Shown in pieces: positions 1 to 8,185 of a DNA stretch of 64,000 nucleotides. Source of the stretch: Propionivibrio hellwigii (lineage in GTDB: Bacteria; Pseudomonadota; Gammaproteobacteria; Burkholderiales; Rhodocyclaceae); assembly GCF_041770905.1 (NCBI RefSeq), contig NZ_JBEUWX010000002.1, positions 434,001 to 498,000 of the forward strand, written 5' to 3'. The first letter of the stretch is position 1. Each line of letters opens with the position of its first letter. The position numbers and the translations under genes were made by a program. The notes below the pieces were generated by a model. That model was not told the DNA's origin and searched no databases. It was given only the letters and a program-made list of their open reading frames with translations.

Positions 1-541
1 CCCAGACGTCTACCCAGTCGAAATCACGCTCTGCCTGCGGCATGTCGTCAAGTCGGCGCGCCGCCAGCTTCATCTGCTCGTATTCGACAAGGCGCCGTAC
101 CAGCTCGGCGCGCGGGTCTTCGGCGTCCTCGCCTTCCGGCGCTTTCGGGCGCGGCAGCAGCATGCGCGACTTGATTTCGATCAGCATGGCGGCCATGACC
201 AGATAGTCGGCCGCCAGTTCGAGATTCTGTGCGCGCATCGCCTCAACGTAGGTCAGATATTGTTCGGTGAGCGGCGCCATCGGGATGTCGAGAACGTTGA
301 TGTTCGCCTTGCGAATCAGGTAGAGCAGCAGGTCGAGCGGGCCTTCAAAGGCTTCGAGCATCACCGCCATGGCGTCCGGCGGGATGTACAGATCGAGCGG
401 CATCTGCTGCATCGGTTCGCCGTAAATGCGGGCAACCGGCGCACTGGCCTCTGCCGGCGCGGCAATGGCGGCGAAAGATGCCGCAGCCGGCGGTGCCGTG
501 CGCATTTCCGGCATTTCCGGGGCGTGTGCGTGTTCCTGCAT
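1..541 (-). CDS. scpA: Segregation and condensation protein A, C-terminus cut by window edge
   Basis: The minus-strand frame from the ATG at 541 runs off the left edge without a stop, giving about 180 residues. After a Pro/Ala-rich head of about 45 residues comes the ScpA N-terminal signature EAFEGPLDLLLYLI (about residues 67-80) and then a stretch rich in LAADYLVMAAMLIEIKSRML, both typical of the kleisin subunit that bridges SMC and ScpB in chromosome condensation. It is the last gene seen of a minus-strand group whose preceding gene ends at 592, 51 bp upstream of this ATG. The Ala/Pro head is longer than in classical ScpA but is common in betaproteobacteria. The identification is by motif and is firm; the start is less sure. 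Confidence 0.9.
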   Translation of the reverse strand, partial: MQEHAHAPEMPEMRTAPPAAASFAAIAAPAEASAPVARIYGEPMQQMPLDLYIPPDAMAVMLEAFEGPLDLLLYLIRKANINVLDIPMAPLTEQYLTYVEAMRAQNLELAADYLVMAAMLIEIKSRMLLPRPKAPEGEDAEDPRAELVRRLVEYEQMKLAARRLDDMPQAERDFDWVDVW

Positions 542-591
542 GCTGCTTTCCGCTGTCCCTAAGCCGGATTCAGAATCAAGGGGCGTTGGAT

Positions 592-1245
592 TCACGTCAG
601 TGCGAACAGGGAGAGAATGAACCGCTCAAGGGCGTCGACCAGCGGCCAGACCGTTACGTCGAGTGCGCCCAAATAAAGAAGCGCGATGAGGATGAGAAAT
701 CCCCAGCGCTCGAGTTGGGCGAATTGGCTAGCCAGCGGTTCAGGCAGCAGACTGGCGGCAATGCGTCCGCCATCGAGCGGCGGCATGGGAAACAAATTGA
801 GCATCGCCAGTGACAGGTTGATGATGATGCCGACCTGGCACATCAGCGCCAGCGGCTGACTCAGCATGTTGTACGGGATCAGCGTGTCGAGCTTGAGCAA
901 TGCCGTCCAGCCCACGGCCATCAGCAGATTGACTGCCGGGCCGGCTGCGGCGACCCATAACATATCGCGTTTGGGGTGGCGCAGGCGGTGGATGCTGACC
1001 GGCACGGGTTTGGCCCAGCCGAACAGGATCGGGCTTTTGAACAGGGCGAGCAGCAGCGGCAGCAAAAGCGTGCCGATCGGGTCGATATGGCGCAGCGGGT
1101 TGAGGCTGATGCGTCCAGCCTGCCAGGCCGTCGGATCGCCGAAATAGCGGGCGGCGTAGCCGTGCGCCGCCTCGTGCAGGGTGATGGCAAGAATGGCCGG
1201 TGGGGCGGCGACCAGAATGATTTGCAGGGTATCGGAAAGATCCAT
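592..1245 (-). CDS. Site-2 protease family (M50) membrane metalloprotease
   Basis: A 217-residue protein with four to five hydrophobic segments. The zinc-binding HEAAH lies at residues 24-28 and the second metal motif, NLFPMPPLDGGR, near residue 150, which defines the S2P/M50 family (YwhC-like subgroup without a PDZ domain). Such proteins sit in the inner membrane and may cleave transmembrane substrates; no substrate is known for this subgroup. The stop of the upstream Sua5/YciO gene lies only 6 bp away, so the two are probably co-transcribed, with scpA following. The arrangement beside scpA is frequent in betaproteobacteria, but a functional link is not established. Confidence 0.88.
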   Translation of the reverse strand: MDLSDTLQIILVAAPPAILAITLHEAAHGYAARYFGDPTAWQAGRISLNPLRHIDPIGTLLLPLLLALFKSPILFGWAKPVPVSIHRLRHPKRDMLWVAAAGPAVNLLMAVGWTALLKLDTLIPYNMLSQPLALMCQVGIIINLSLAMLNLFPMPPLDGGRIAASLLPEPLASQFAQLERWGFLILIALLYLGALDVTVWPLVDALERFILSLFALT

Positions 1246-1251
1246 GGCGTC

Positions 1252-1890
1252 TCATTCTTCCGCTAGGGTCAAACCAAACGGCGCAAGCGGCCCGCGCCCC
1301 GCGCGCACAAGTTGTGGCGGCAAATGGGTCAGGTCGATCACCGTCGTCGGTTCGATGCCGCAATGGCCGCCGTCGAGCGTGAGATCGAGCGCATCGCCAA
1401 TCCGGTCGTCGATTTCCCAGCCTTCGGTCAATGGCGTTTCATCGCCCGGCAAGAGCAGGGTCGAGGTCAATAGCGGTTCGCCCAATTCTGCCAGCAGCCC
1501 CTGCGCAAGCGGGTGATCCGGCACGCGCAGGCCGATCGTCTTGCGTTTAGGGTGCAGCACACGGCGCGGCAGCTCGCGGCTGCCTTCGAGAATGAATACG
1601 TAGCTGCCCGGCGTGGTCGCCTTGAGCAGGCGATACTGGGCATTGTCGACGCGTGCAAATTGGGCGATCTGCGACAAGTCGCGGCACATCAGCGTCAGGT
1701 GGTGGCGCTCATCAAGCTGGCGAATTTGCCGGATGCGATCCATTGCCGCTTTCTCGCCCAGACAACAGGCCAGCGCGTAGCAGGAATCGGTCGGGATCGC
1801 CACGACGCCGCCGGCGCGCAGCGTTTCGCTGGCCTGCGCCAGCAGGCGCGGTTGCGGATCGTCGGGATGAACCGTCAGATAGCGTCTCAT
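1252..1890 (-). CDS. Sua5/YciO/YrdC-family protein (YciO-like)
   Basis: From the ATG at 1890 the product is 212 residues, beginning MRRYLTVHPDDPQPR. The Sua5/YrdC fold is seen in GGVVAIPTDSCYALACCLG (about residues 28-46) and in the KRKTIGLRVPDHP and LLTSTLLLPGD segments. YrdC and Sua5 make threonylcarbamoyl-AMP for tRNA t6A, but the length and the conserved TDSCYALACCLG rather than TETVYGLG point to the YciO subgroup, which is less well understood and has weak or different activity. I chose 1890 because the codon overlaps the stop of the upstream PHP gene (ATGA at 1887-1890), indicating translational coupling. A longer open frame extends to 2283, but its extra N-terminus is a shadow of the PHP gene. 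Confidence 0.87.
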   Translation of the reverse strand: MRRYLTVHPDDPQPRLLAQASETLRAGGVVAIPTDSCYALACCLGEKAAMDRIRQIRQLDERHHLTLMCRDLSQIAQFARVDNAQYRLLKATTPGSYVFILEGSRELPRRVLHPKRKTIGLRVPDHPLAQGLLAELGEPLLTSTLLLPGDETPLTEGWEIDDRIGDALDLTLDGGHCGIEPTTVIDLTHLPPQLVRAGRGPLAPFGLTLAEE

Positions 1891-2786
1891 CGGAAAAGCT
1901 CCCAAATAGGTGTCAGCCCGTCGGGCAAAGGGGCGATGCGTCCCAGATCGGTGAGACTTTCCCCGGCGCCGTGGAAATCCGAGCCGCAGGTGGCCGCCAA
2001 GCCCAGTGTCTCGGCCAGCCGGGCGCATTGTGCAATGCTCTCGCGCGGCATGGCGCCGGAGACAACTTCCAGCCCGCGCCCGCCGGCAGCCTTGAATTCC
2101 TTGAGCAACTGCCGCAATGCGCTGCGCGTGAAGTTGTAGCGCGTCGGATGTGCAATTGAGGCCAGGCCGCCGGCGCCGTTTACCCAATCGACCGCCTCCT
2201 GGAGCGACGGCCAGCGGTGTTCGACATAGCCGGGTTTGCCGGGGACCAGATAGGCTTCGAAAACGCTGCGTACATCCTTGCATACACCGCGTTCGACGAG
2301 GTGGCGGGCAAAGTGTGCGCGGCTGATCAGTCCGGGGTTGCCAGCATGGCGCATGGCGCCTTCAAAACAGCCGTCAAGGCCAATGGCGGCGAGTGCGTCA
2401 GCCATGCGGCGGGCGCGTTCGATACGGCCGTCATGAATCGAGGCCAGACCGGCGGTCAGCGCGGCGTTGTTCGCGTCAAAATCATGGCCTAGCACATGAA
2501 CCTGGGCGCCCGACCATTCGATGGAAATCTCGACGCCAGGGATAAAACGCAGGCCGTGTCGTTCCGACTCTGCGCGCGCTTCGGGCAAACCGTCCAGCGT
2601 ATCGTGATCGGTCAGCGCAAACAGGGTCACGCCGTTGTCCGCCGCGCGACGGACAAGATCAGCGGGGGCAAGCAGGCCATCAGAGGCAGTAGAGTGACAG
2701 TGAAGATCGACAACGAACACGGCGGAAAGATGCGGAAAACCGGGAAAAAACTGAAGGCGCGATGGTACCATATCCAGGCTTTTCAC
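1887..2786 (-). CDS. PHP-domain phosphoesterase, Rnm/TrpH (YciV) type
   Basis: A PHP (polymerase and histidinol phosphatase) protein of up to 299 residues. Metal-binding motifs are visible: DLHCHSTASDG (residues 27-37), LTDHDT, the GVEIS segment, IAHPTRY and CGSDFHG near the C-terminus. This matches the YciV/TrpH family, now known in E. coli as RNase AM (Rnm), a 5'-3' exonuclease that also removes the 3' phosphate of nucleoside 3',5'-bisphosphates. The ATG at 2786 gives an unusual 22-residue head; a GTG at 2720, three codons before DLHCH, gives a more family-like N-terminus, but neither start has a clear Shine-Dalgarno sequence. It is the first gene of the minus-strand run that includes yciO, the M50 protease and scpA. 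Confidence 0.9.
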   Translation of the reverse strand: MKSLDMVPSRLQFFPGFPHLSAVFVVDLHCHSTASDGLLAPADLVRRAADNGVTLFALTDHDTLDGLPEARAESERHGLRFIPGVEISIEWSGAQVHVLGHDFDANNAALTAGLASIHDGRIERARRMADALAAIGLDGCFEGAMRHAGNPGLISRAHFARHLVERGVCKDVRSVFEAYLVPGKPGYVEHRWPSLQEAVDWVNGAGGLASIAHPTRYNFTRSALRQLLKEFKAAGGRGLEVVSGAMPRESIAQCARLAETLGLAATCGSDFHGAGESLTDLGRIAPLPDGLTPIWELFR

Positions 2787-3094
2787 CCCGGCATATCAAT
2801 CCTTTCCGTCCCAATCCGGTGCGCCAGGACAGGTGCCGGAAATGACGGTGAAAAAAGGTGGAAAGGCGACAGAAAAACGGCAAAATGCCTGGCGGGCATC
2901 GGCAGAGCGTCAGCGTGTGTACGGAGGTTTGTCGCGGAATGCTGCATGGTGATAGCAGGTAGTTCTTTGATCTTTATGAGTTTATTTTCAGACGAAAATT
3001 TTCGGTGCCGTTCTGGCGGATGCCGTTTCTCCGTACGCTTCCGCATCACAGGCAAAATGCAAGGGTAAAAGAACCGTCACAAAGGAGGCTTCTT
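2787..3094. other. Intergenic region between divergent genes
   Basis: About 308 bases separate the minus-strand PHP gene from scpB on the plus strand. No ORF here looks like a gene. It should hold both promoters; an AT-rich stretch at about 2955-3005 is the likeliest place for the scpB promoter, but I cannot assign -35 and -10 boxes with confidence. Confidence 0.5.
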
Positions 3095-3874
3095 ATGGCG
3101 CACATCATCACGGAAACGCGCGGTTTTACCGGCATCATCACATTGAATCACGATGAAAAACGCAATGCGCTTAGCGAAGCGTTCGTCTATGAAATCATTG
3201 CGGCGTTCAGGGATTTCCGCCGTCAGGAAGTCCGCGCAATCATCCTGCGCGCTCGTCCGGGCGCCCGGGTCTGGTCGGCCGGGCACGATGTCAGTGAGCT
3301 GCCTGGCGGCAAACGCGACCCGCTGGGCTGGAACGACCCGCTACGCCTTTTGATCCGCACCATCCAGGAATGTCCGGCGCCTGTCATCGGCATGATCGAG
3401 GGCAGCGTCTGGGGCGGCGCCTGCGAAGTCGCCATGGCCTGCGATATTCTCGTCATCACGCCAAATGTCACTTTTACTATCACGCCCGCCAAGATGGGCG
3501 TGCCCTACAACATTGGCGGTCTGCTGACCCTGCTCAACATGATTCCGCTGCCGATCGTCAAGGAGATGTTGTTTACCGCACAGCCGCTGCCGTCCGACCA
3601 GGCCTTCAATTTCGGTATCGTCAATTATGTCAGGCCGGCGGATGAGATCGAATCCTTTGTTGAAAACATTGCTGCGCACATCGCCATGAATTCTCCGCTC
3701 AGCATCAGTGTCATGAAAAATACCTTGCATATGCTTTCCAGCGCCCATGCTGTGTCGCCCGAGTTGTTCGAGCGTATCCAGGGAATGCGGCGGGTTGTCT
3801 ATGACAGCGAGGACTATCAGGAAGGCATCCGCGCGTTCCGTGAAAAACGCAAGCCGAAATTTCCTGGGCGGTAG
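3095..3874 (+). CDS. scpB: Methylmalonyl-CoA decarboxylase (crotonase family)
   Basis: A 259-residue crotonase-fold protein, the length of E. coli ScpB/YgfG (261). Matching blocks include RNALS, SAGHDVSELPGGKRDPL (about residues 61-77), EGSVWGGACE, GVPYNIGG and FERIQGMRRVVYDSEDYQEG near the C-terminus, the last nearly identical to the E. coli enzyme. It converts (R/S)-methylmalonyl-CoA to propionyl-CoA and CO2, the decarboxylating step of the succinate-to-propionate route. The open frame begins at 3005, but the ATG at 3095 is preceded by a strong AGGAGG (3083-3088) and gives the family N-terminus. It stands alone: no mutase or CoA-transferase genes are nearby. Identification is firm; the physiological role is inferred. 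Confidence 0.93.
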   Translation: MAHIITETRGFTGIITLNHDEKRNALSEAFVYEIIAAFRDFRRQEVRAIILRARPGARVWSAGHDVSELPGGKRDPLGWNDPLRLLIRTIQECPAPVIGMIEGSVWGGACEVAMACDILVITPNVTFTITPAKMGVPYNIGGLLTLLNMIPLPIVKEMLFTAQPLPSDQAFNFGIVNYVRPADEIESFVENIAAHIAMNSPLSISVMKNTLHMLSSAHAVSPELFERIQGMRRVVYDSEDYQEGIRAFREKRKPKFPGR

Positions 3875-4110
3875 GCAAAAGTCGAGTTGCCAGCGCCCAA
3901 TTCAACCGCAATAAGGGCGCATGGAAGGCTTTTTATTTTCTATCCAGGGCGGGTGGGGTGTTTGGCAGTACGTGGCGTTTACGATGAATACGGCAGGCCC
4001 GCTTCGTGCGCGACACGGCGCTGAAATTTCCTAATGTAATTTATTAAGTAATATTTATAATATATTGTTTTATATATTATTTAAGGATATTTTGTATTAA
4101 TATTTCCGCT

Positions 4111-4439
4111 AACCTGAAGTGCACGCAGAGTCATGAATGGGCGCGTTTTAAGCTGACGGTATGCCGACCATCGGCATGACCGGCCATGCCCAGGAATTGC
4201 TGGGCGGTCTCGTGTTCGTCGAATTGCCGGGCAGGAAGCCGTCGCCATCGAATCGGTCAAGGCCGCTTCCGATGTATATGCGCCGGTGGTCGAAACCCAT
4301 ACCGCCGTTGTCGATTCACCGGAACGCATCAGCCGGAATGCGCAAACCGATCTGGTTATTCCGGCTGAAGCCGGACAACGACGCGGATGTCGACGCACAG
4401 CTTGATGCCGCGGCATACGCTAGCCCGGCGGACGCCTGA
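4111..4439 (+). pseudogene. gcvH: Decayed glycine cleavage H protein gene
   Basis: Pieces of GcvH appear in order but in different frames: SHEWARF (frame starting 4111), then TIGMTGHAQELLGGLVFVELPG (from about 4164), then AVAIESVKAASDVYAPV with the lipoyl-lysine context ESVKA (from about 4233), and finally LFRLKPDNDADVDAQLDAAAY running to the stop at 4437-4439. At least three frame changes are needed to join them. H protein carries the lipoyl arm of the glycine cleavage system. No gcvT or gcvP lies beside it. The decay makes this a remnant; a functional copy elsewhere is to be expected if the pathway exists. Confidence 0.82.
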
Positions 4440-4862
4440 ATGTACGCTGAGTGCACGGAAGGTTCAGAATCCTGAAACTGGCCGGTTCGCCAAGGCAACG
4501 ATTGCTGCCGGCGAGGGCGTCGGCAAAACCGGACGATATCTGGCCGGCTGACAATTCATCCGATTTAATCCGATCAGGCGTTTCCGTATGCGCAATCCGA
4601 TGCCTGAAAAGTACGTTCGATTTTTAGGGCACGGATGAAACATGATTGACCGAATGGCATCAGGAGAGAGGTAAAACGAAACAACAGGGCGGAACGGGTA
4701 AATTGGAATCAGGATAAAAACAGGCGTCTCTTCCGAAGGCTTTTTGCCTCTTTTCTCATGGCGCTGTCGCCGTTAGAATCCGCCGTTGATGAAAAGCCGT
4801 CACAGTAAATTGCTTCTGTGAATTGCCTCTGGCGGCCAAAATATTTTCAAAGGGCATTAACC
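4440..4862. other. Gene-free region downstream of the gcvH remnant
   Basis: About 420 bases with no convincing gene. It may include further decayed coding sequence next to gcvH, but I could not match it to a family. The terC promoter is expected towards the right end. Confidence 0.4.
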
Positions 4863-5597
4863 ATGCACATTCTGCTCGATCCCCAGATGTGGATCGCATT
4901 TCTGACCCTGACGGTGCTTGAACTGGTTTTGGGGATCGATAACATTATTTTCATTTCGATCCTCGTCGATAAGCTGCCGCGTGAGACGCGGGAAAGAAGC
5001 CGGAAGCTCGGGCTGTTTCTGGCCATGTTCATGCGTATCGGCCTCCTGCTTATCCTCTCCTGGATCGTTGGTGCGACAGAGCCGCTGTTTTCCTTTGTTG
5101 GCAAGAGCTTTTCCGCACGCGACATGATTCTGATCGGCGGTGGTATTTTCCTGCTTTGGAAAAGTACGCAGGAAATTCACCAGATGGTCGTGGGCGAGGA
5201 AGAGCATCTGACAACGAGTGCCGGGCAGGTGACGGCTTCCTCCATTATTTTCCAGATCATCATGATCGATCTGGTTTTTTCGCTGGATTCGATTATCACT
5301 GCCGTCGGCCTCGTCGATCACGTCGAGGTGATGATCGCCGCTGTCGTGGCATCCGTCGGCCTGATGATGCTCTTTGCCCGGATTATTGGTGAATTCGTCT
5401 CAGCCAACCCGACGATCAAAATGCTGGCATTGTCTTTTCTGCTGATGGTTGGTCTGACACTCATCGTCGATGGCTTTGGCTACCATGTGCCCAAAGGATA
5501 TATCTACTTCTCCATGGCTTTCTCGCTGACCGTCGAGACGCTTAACCTGAGAATGCGCAGGAACAGGAGCAAGAAACTCCCCGCGCAGCACGATTAA
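4863..5597 (+). CDS. TerC-family integral membrane protein
   Basis: A 244-residue protein with about seven transmembrane segments. The TerC-family motif ELVLGIDNIIFISIL follows the first helix (residues 19-33) and a second, related motif DLVFSLDSIITAVG lies near residue 140; the acidic residues inside these helices are the family hallmark. TerC proteins (Alx, YoaE, YgjT types) are linked to manganese or calcium export and metal loading of secreted proteins. The single-domain length matches YgjT-like members without the CBS/CorC domains of YoaE. I chose the ATG at 4863 rather than 4818 because MHILLDPQMWIAF matches family N-termini. It appears monocistronic. Confidence 0.87.
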   Translation: MHILLDPQMWIAFLTLTVLELVLGIDNIIFISILVDKLPRETRERSRKLGLFLAMFMRIGLLLILSWIVGATEPLFSFVGKSFSARDMILIGGGIFLLWKSTQEIHQMVVGEEEHLTTSAGQVTASSIIFQIIMIDLVFSLDSIITAVGLVDHVEVMIAAVVASVGLMMLFARIIGEFVSANPTIKMLALSFLLMVGLTLIVDGFGYHVPKGYIYFSMAFSLTVETLNLRMRRNRSKKLPAQHD

Positions 5598-6000
5598 GCC
5601 GCGACGCGTTGCTTTGCCTTTGTCCTGGATACTACCTGGCCAGCGGTGCGTTGGCTTGCTGTAGCCCGTGTCTTTTGGGCTTTTCCGGCTAGCCTCCTTT
5701 GTAGCCCTTGCTGGATGGGCGTTTCAGGGCAGGGTGGCCGGAAATGCCCGCTACATGCGGACAAGCGGCGGGTGGCTTGGGTGGCGCATTCGCATTAGAT
5801 CGGGTTGGGAGTGTTTATCCGTAGCCACAGGTGCCACAGATGGTGTGGGTGGCAAGCGCATCAAAACAGGGCAGATAGCGCAAAAGCCGCGCCGCCGCGC
5901 CAGCGGTACAAACCGGCGCGGCTCGGGTAAACTCCAGCCCTTCACGGCTTTTCCTCGCTTTTTCAATCATCCAATCCTTTTACTTCAGGCAAGGTTCGTC
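5598..6000 (+). repeat. Intergenic region with a degenerate 40-bp repeat array
   Basis: No gene is seen between terC and ettA. At about 5660-5757 there are three degenerate copies of the palindromic unit found elsewhere in the window, each with TAGCCC or TGCCC, about ten bases, then GGGC followed by TTTCCGG or TTTCAGG. The units are less regular than in the arrays at 22709 and 54430. The right part of the region is the ettA leader. Confidence 0.5.
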
Positions 6001-7665
6001 ATGGCGCAATACGTTATGAGCATGCTCCGCGTGAGCAAAGTCGTACCGCCCAAGCGGCAGATTATCAAAGACATTTCCCTCTCCTTCTTCCCCGGCGCCA
6101 AAATCGGCCTGCTCGGCCTCAACGGCGCAGGCAAGTCGACCGTGCTGCGTATCATGGCCAACGAGGACAAAGAATACGACGGCGAAGTACAGCATCTGGC
6201 CGGCATCAAAATCGGTTATCTGCCACAGGAACCGCGTCTCAACCCGGAAAAAACCGTACGCGATGAAGTCGAAAGCGGCATGGGCGAAGTCATCAATGCG
6301 CAGGCGCGGCTGGATCAGGTGTATGCGGCCTATGCCGAACCGGATGCTGACTTCGACAAGTTGGCTGAGGAACAGGCGCGGTTGGAGGCCATCATCGCCG
6401 CCGCTGGCTCCGATACGGAAAACCAGATGGAAATCGCCGCCGATGCGCTGCGCCTGCCGCCGTGGGAGGCGTCCATCAAGCATCTTTCCGGTGGCGAGAA
6501 ACGCCGCGTCGCGCTCGCCAAATTGCTACTCTCCAAGCCCGATATGCTGCTGCTTGATGAGCCGACCAACCACCTGGACGCCGAGTCCGTCGAATGGCTG
6601 GAGCAGTATCTTGTCCGCTTTCCCGGCACCGTCGTCGCCGTGACGCACGACCGTTACTTCCTTGACAATGCGGCCGAGTGGATTCTCGAACTTGACCGCG
6701 GCCACGGTATTCCCTGGAAAGGCAACTACTCTTCCTGGCTGGAGCAGAAAGAAGCGCGGCTCGAACAGGAGCAGAAACAGCTCGACGCCCACATGAAGGC
6801 GATGAAGCAGGAACTAGAATGGGTGCGCTCCAACCCCAAGGCGCGACAGGCCAAGAGCAAGGCGCGCTTGGCCCGTTTTGAGGAAATGTCCAGCCACGAA
6901 TACCAGGCGCGCAACGAAACGCAGGAAATCTTTATCCCCGTTGCTGAGCGGCTGGGTGATAAGGTGATCGAATTCAAGGGCGTGAGCAAAGCCTTTGGCG
7001 ACAGATTGCTGATCGATAACCTGAGCTTTACTGTGCCGCCTGGCGCCATCGTCGGCATCATCGGGCCGAACGGCGCCGGCAAATCGACGCTATTCCGCAT
7101 GATCACCGGTGCCGAGCAGCCCGACAGCGGTGAGATTGTCATCGGCCCGACGGTGAAAATGGCCTACGTCGACCAGAGTCGGGAAAACCTTTCGGACAAC
7201 AAGACCGTTTTCGAGGAACTCGCCGATGGGCGCGACATCCTGCAAATCGGCAAATTTGAAATGCCCAGCCGCGCCTACATCGGCCGCTTCAATTTTAAGG
7301 GCGCCGATCAGCAGAAAATTATCGGCAAACTCTCCGGCGGCGAGCGTGGTCGCCTGCATCTGGCGAAAACGCTGATGACGGGCGGCAATCTGTTGCTGCT
7401 CGACGAACCTTCCAACGACCTCGACGTGGAAACGCTGCGTGCGCTCGAAGATGCATTGCTCGAATTTGCCGGCTGTGCGCTCGTCATCAGCCATGACCGC
7501 TGGTTCCTCGACCGCATCTGCACGCACATTCTGGCCGCCGAAGGCGAATCGCAATGGATCTTCTTCACCGGCAACTACCAAGAATACGAAGAAGACAAGA
7601 AAAAGCGACTGGGCGAGGAGGGCGCAAAGCCAAAACGCATCCGCTACAAGCCGATCGCTCGCTGA
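6001..7665 (+). CDS. ettA: Energy-dependent translational throttle protein EttA (ABC-F ATPase)
   Basis: 554 residues, matching E. coli EttA (555). Two ABC cassettes are present: Walker A GLNGAGKST (about residue 38) and GPNGAGKST (about 357), signatures LSGGEKRR and LSGGERGR, and Walker B LLLDEPTNHLD and LLLDEPSNDLD. The linker carries the charged EQKEARLEQEQKQL helix and the conserved toe and arm regions typical of EttA rather than Uup. ABC-F EttA binds the ribosomal E site and gates the first elongation step according to the ATP/ADP ratio. The start at 6001 (MAQYVMSML) is the family start; the open frame extends upstream only by chance. It lies alone on the plus strand. Confidence 0.95.
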   Translation: MAQYVMSMLRVSKVVPPKRQIIKDISLSFFPGAKIGLLGLNGAGKSTVLRIMANEDKEYDGEVQHLAGIKIGYLPQEPRLNPEKTVRDEVESGMGEVINAQARLDQVYAAYAEPDADFDKLAEEQARLEAIIAAAGSDTENQMEIAADALRLPPWEASIKHLSGGEKRRVALAKLLLSKPDMLLLDEPTNHLDAESVEWLEQYLVRFPGTVVAVTHDRYFLDNAAEWILELDRGHGIPWKGNYSSWLEQKEARLEQEQKQLDAHMKAMKQELEWVRSNPKARQAKSKARLARFEEMSSHEYQARNETQEIFIPVAERLGDKVIEFKGVSKAFGDRLLIDNLSFTVPPGAIVGIIGPNGAGKSTLFRMITGAEQPDSGEIVIGPTVKMAYVDQSRENLSDNKTVFEELADGRDILQIGKFEMPSRAYIGRFNFKGADQQKIIGKLSGGERGRLHLAKTLMTGGNLLLLDEPSNDLDVETLRALEDALLEFAGCALVISHDRWFLDRICTHILAAEGESQWIFFTGNYQEYEEDKKKRLGEEGAKPKRIRYKPIAR

Positions 7666-8185
7666 ATCTGCGGCCGCCAATCTTCAAGATAGCCGTTTGT
7701 TTTCGCGGCTATCGCGGCTGCATATGCCATGCATCCCGTCTGGCGCACGAGGAGGGTGACTATGCGTCTTCTGTCTTGCCGCAGCCAATTTTTAATTGTG
7801 GCTTGGGTTGCCGGATTGGCACGCCAGCGGCTGTGCGTGCTTGCATCGCTCATGCACGCCTCTGGCTCGGCCTTCGTTAAAAAATCACCGCAGTGTTTGG
7901 AGATTGTTTGGAGACTTTCTCCCGGTGTAGGGAATCGGCGTAGGATGGCGCGACGTTGGCTGATCTGACGATCCTGGATCCAGCGACAGCGGCTGCTTTC
8001 CCCATAATTTTTGGCCGCATGGGTGGGAACGGGGTATCGCTTCCCATCGGATTGCACGCTGTTCCTGCGCCCTTCGCTATTCCGGCGGGCTTTTTTTGAT
8101 GCCTCGACTGATGCCTCGATATTTCGGCCATCATCGCCGACTGGGCTTATCATTGGGCTCATTTTTATAATTTTTCGGAGCAATC
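7666..8185. other. Gene-poor interval between ettA and pepN
   Basis: About 520 bases. The only coding candidate is the weak 68-codon ORF at 7762-7968. The last 60 bases include GGAG at about 8176, the ribosome binding site for pepN. I see no terminator with a clear U-tract. Confidence 0.4.
7762..7968 (+). CDS. Possible small hypothetical protein
   Basis: An ORF of 68 codons starting MRLLSCRSQFLIVAWVAG with a hydrophobic N-terminal segment. It is preceded by a good AGGAGG (about 7750-7755) six bases before the ATG, which is the main reason to list it. The rest is Arg-rich and resembles no family I know. It may equally be a chance ORF or a decayed gene. Confidence 0.2.
   Translation: MRLLSCRSQFLIVAWVAGLARQRLCVLASLMHASGSAFVKKSPQCLEIVWRLSPGVGNRRRMARRWLI

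Noticed and set aside
740..1363. 207-codon minus-strand frame over the M50 and Sua5-like genes
   Set aside because: Arg/His-rich shadow of two real genes with clear motifs.
1252..2283. 343-codon frame as one long protein starting at 2283
   Set aside because: The part upstream of 1890 overlaps the PHP gene on the same strand in another frame; the Sua5-like N-terminus begins at 1890 at an ATGA junction.
4161..4439. 92-codon ORF as an intact protein
   Set aside because: Only its two ends match GcvH; the centre is in another frame, so it is a pseudogene.
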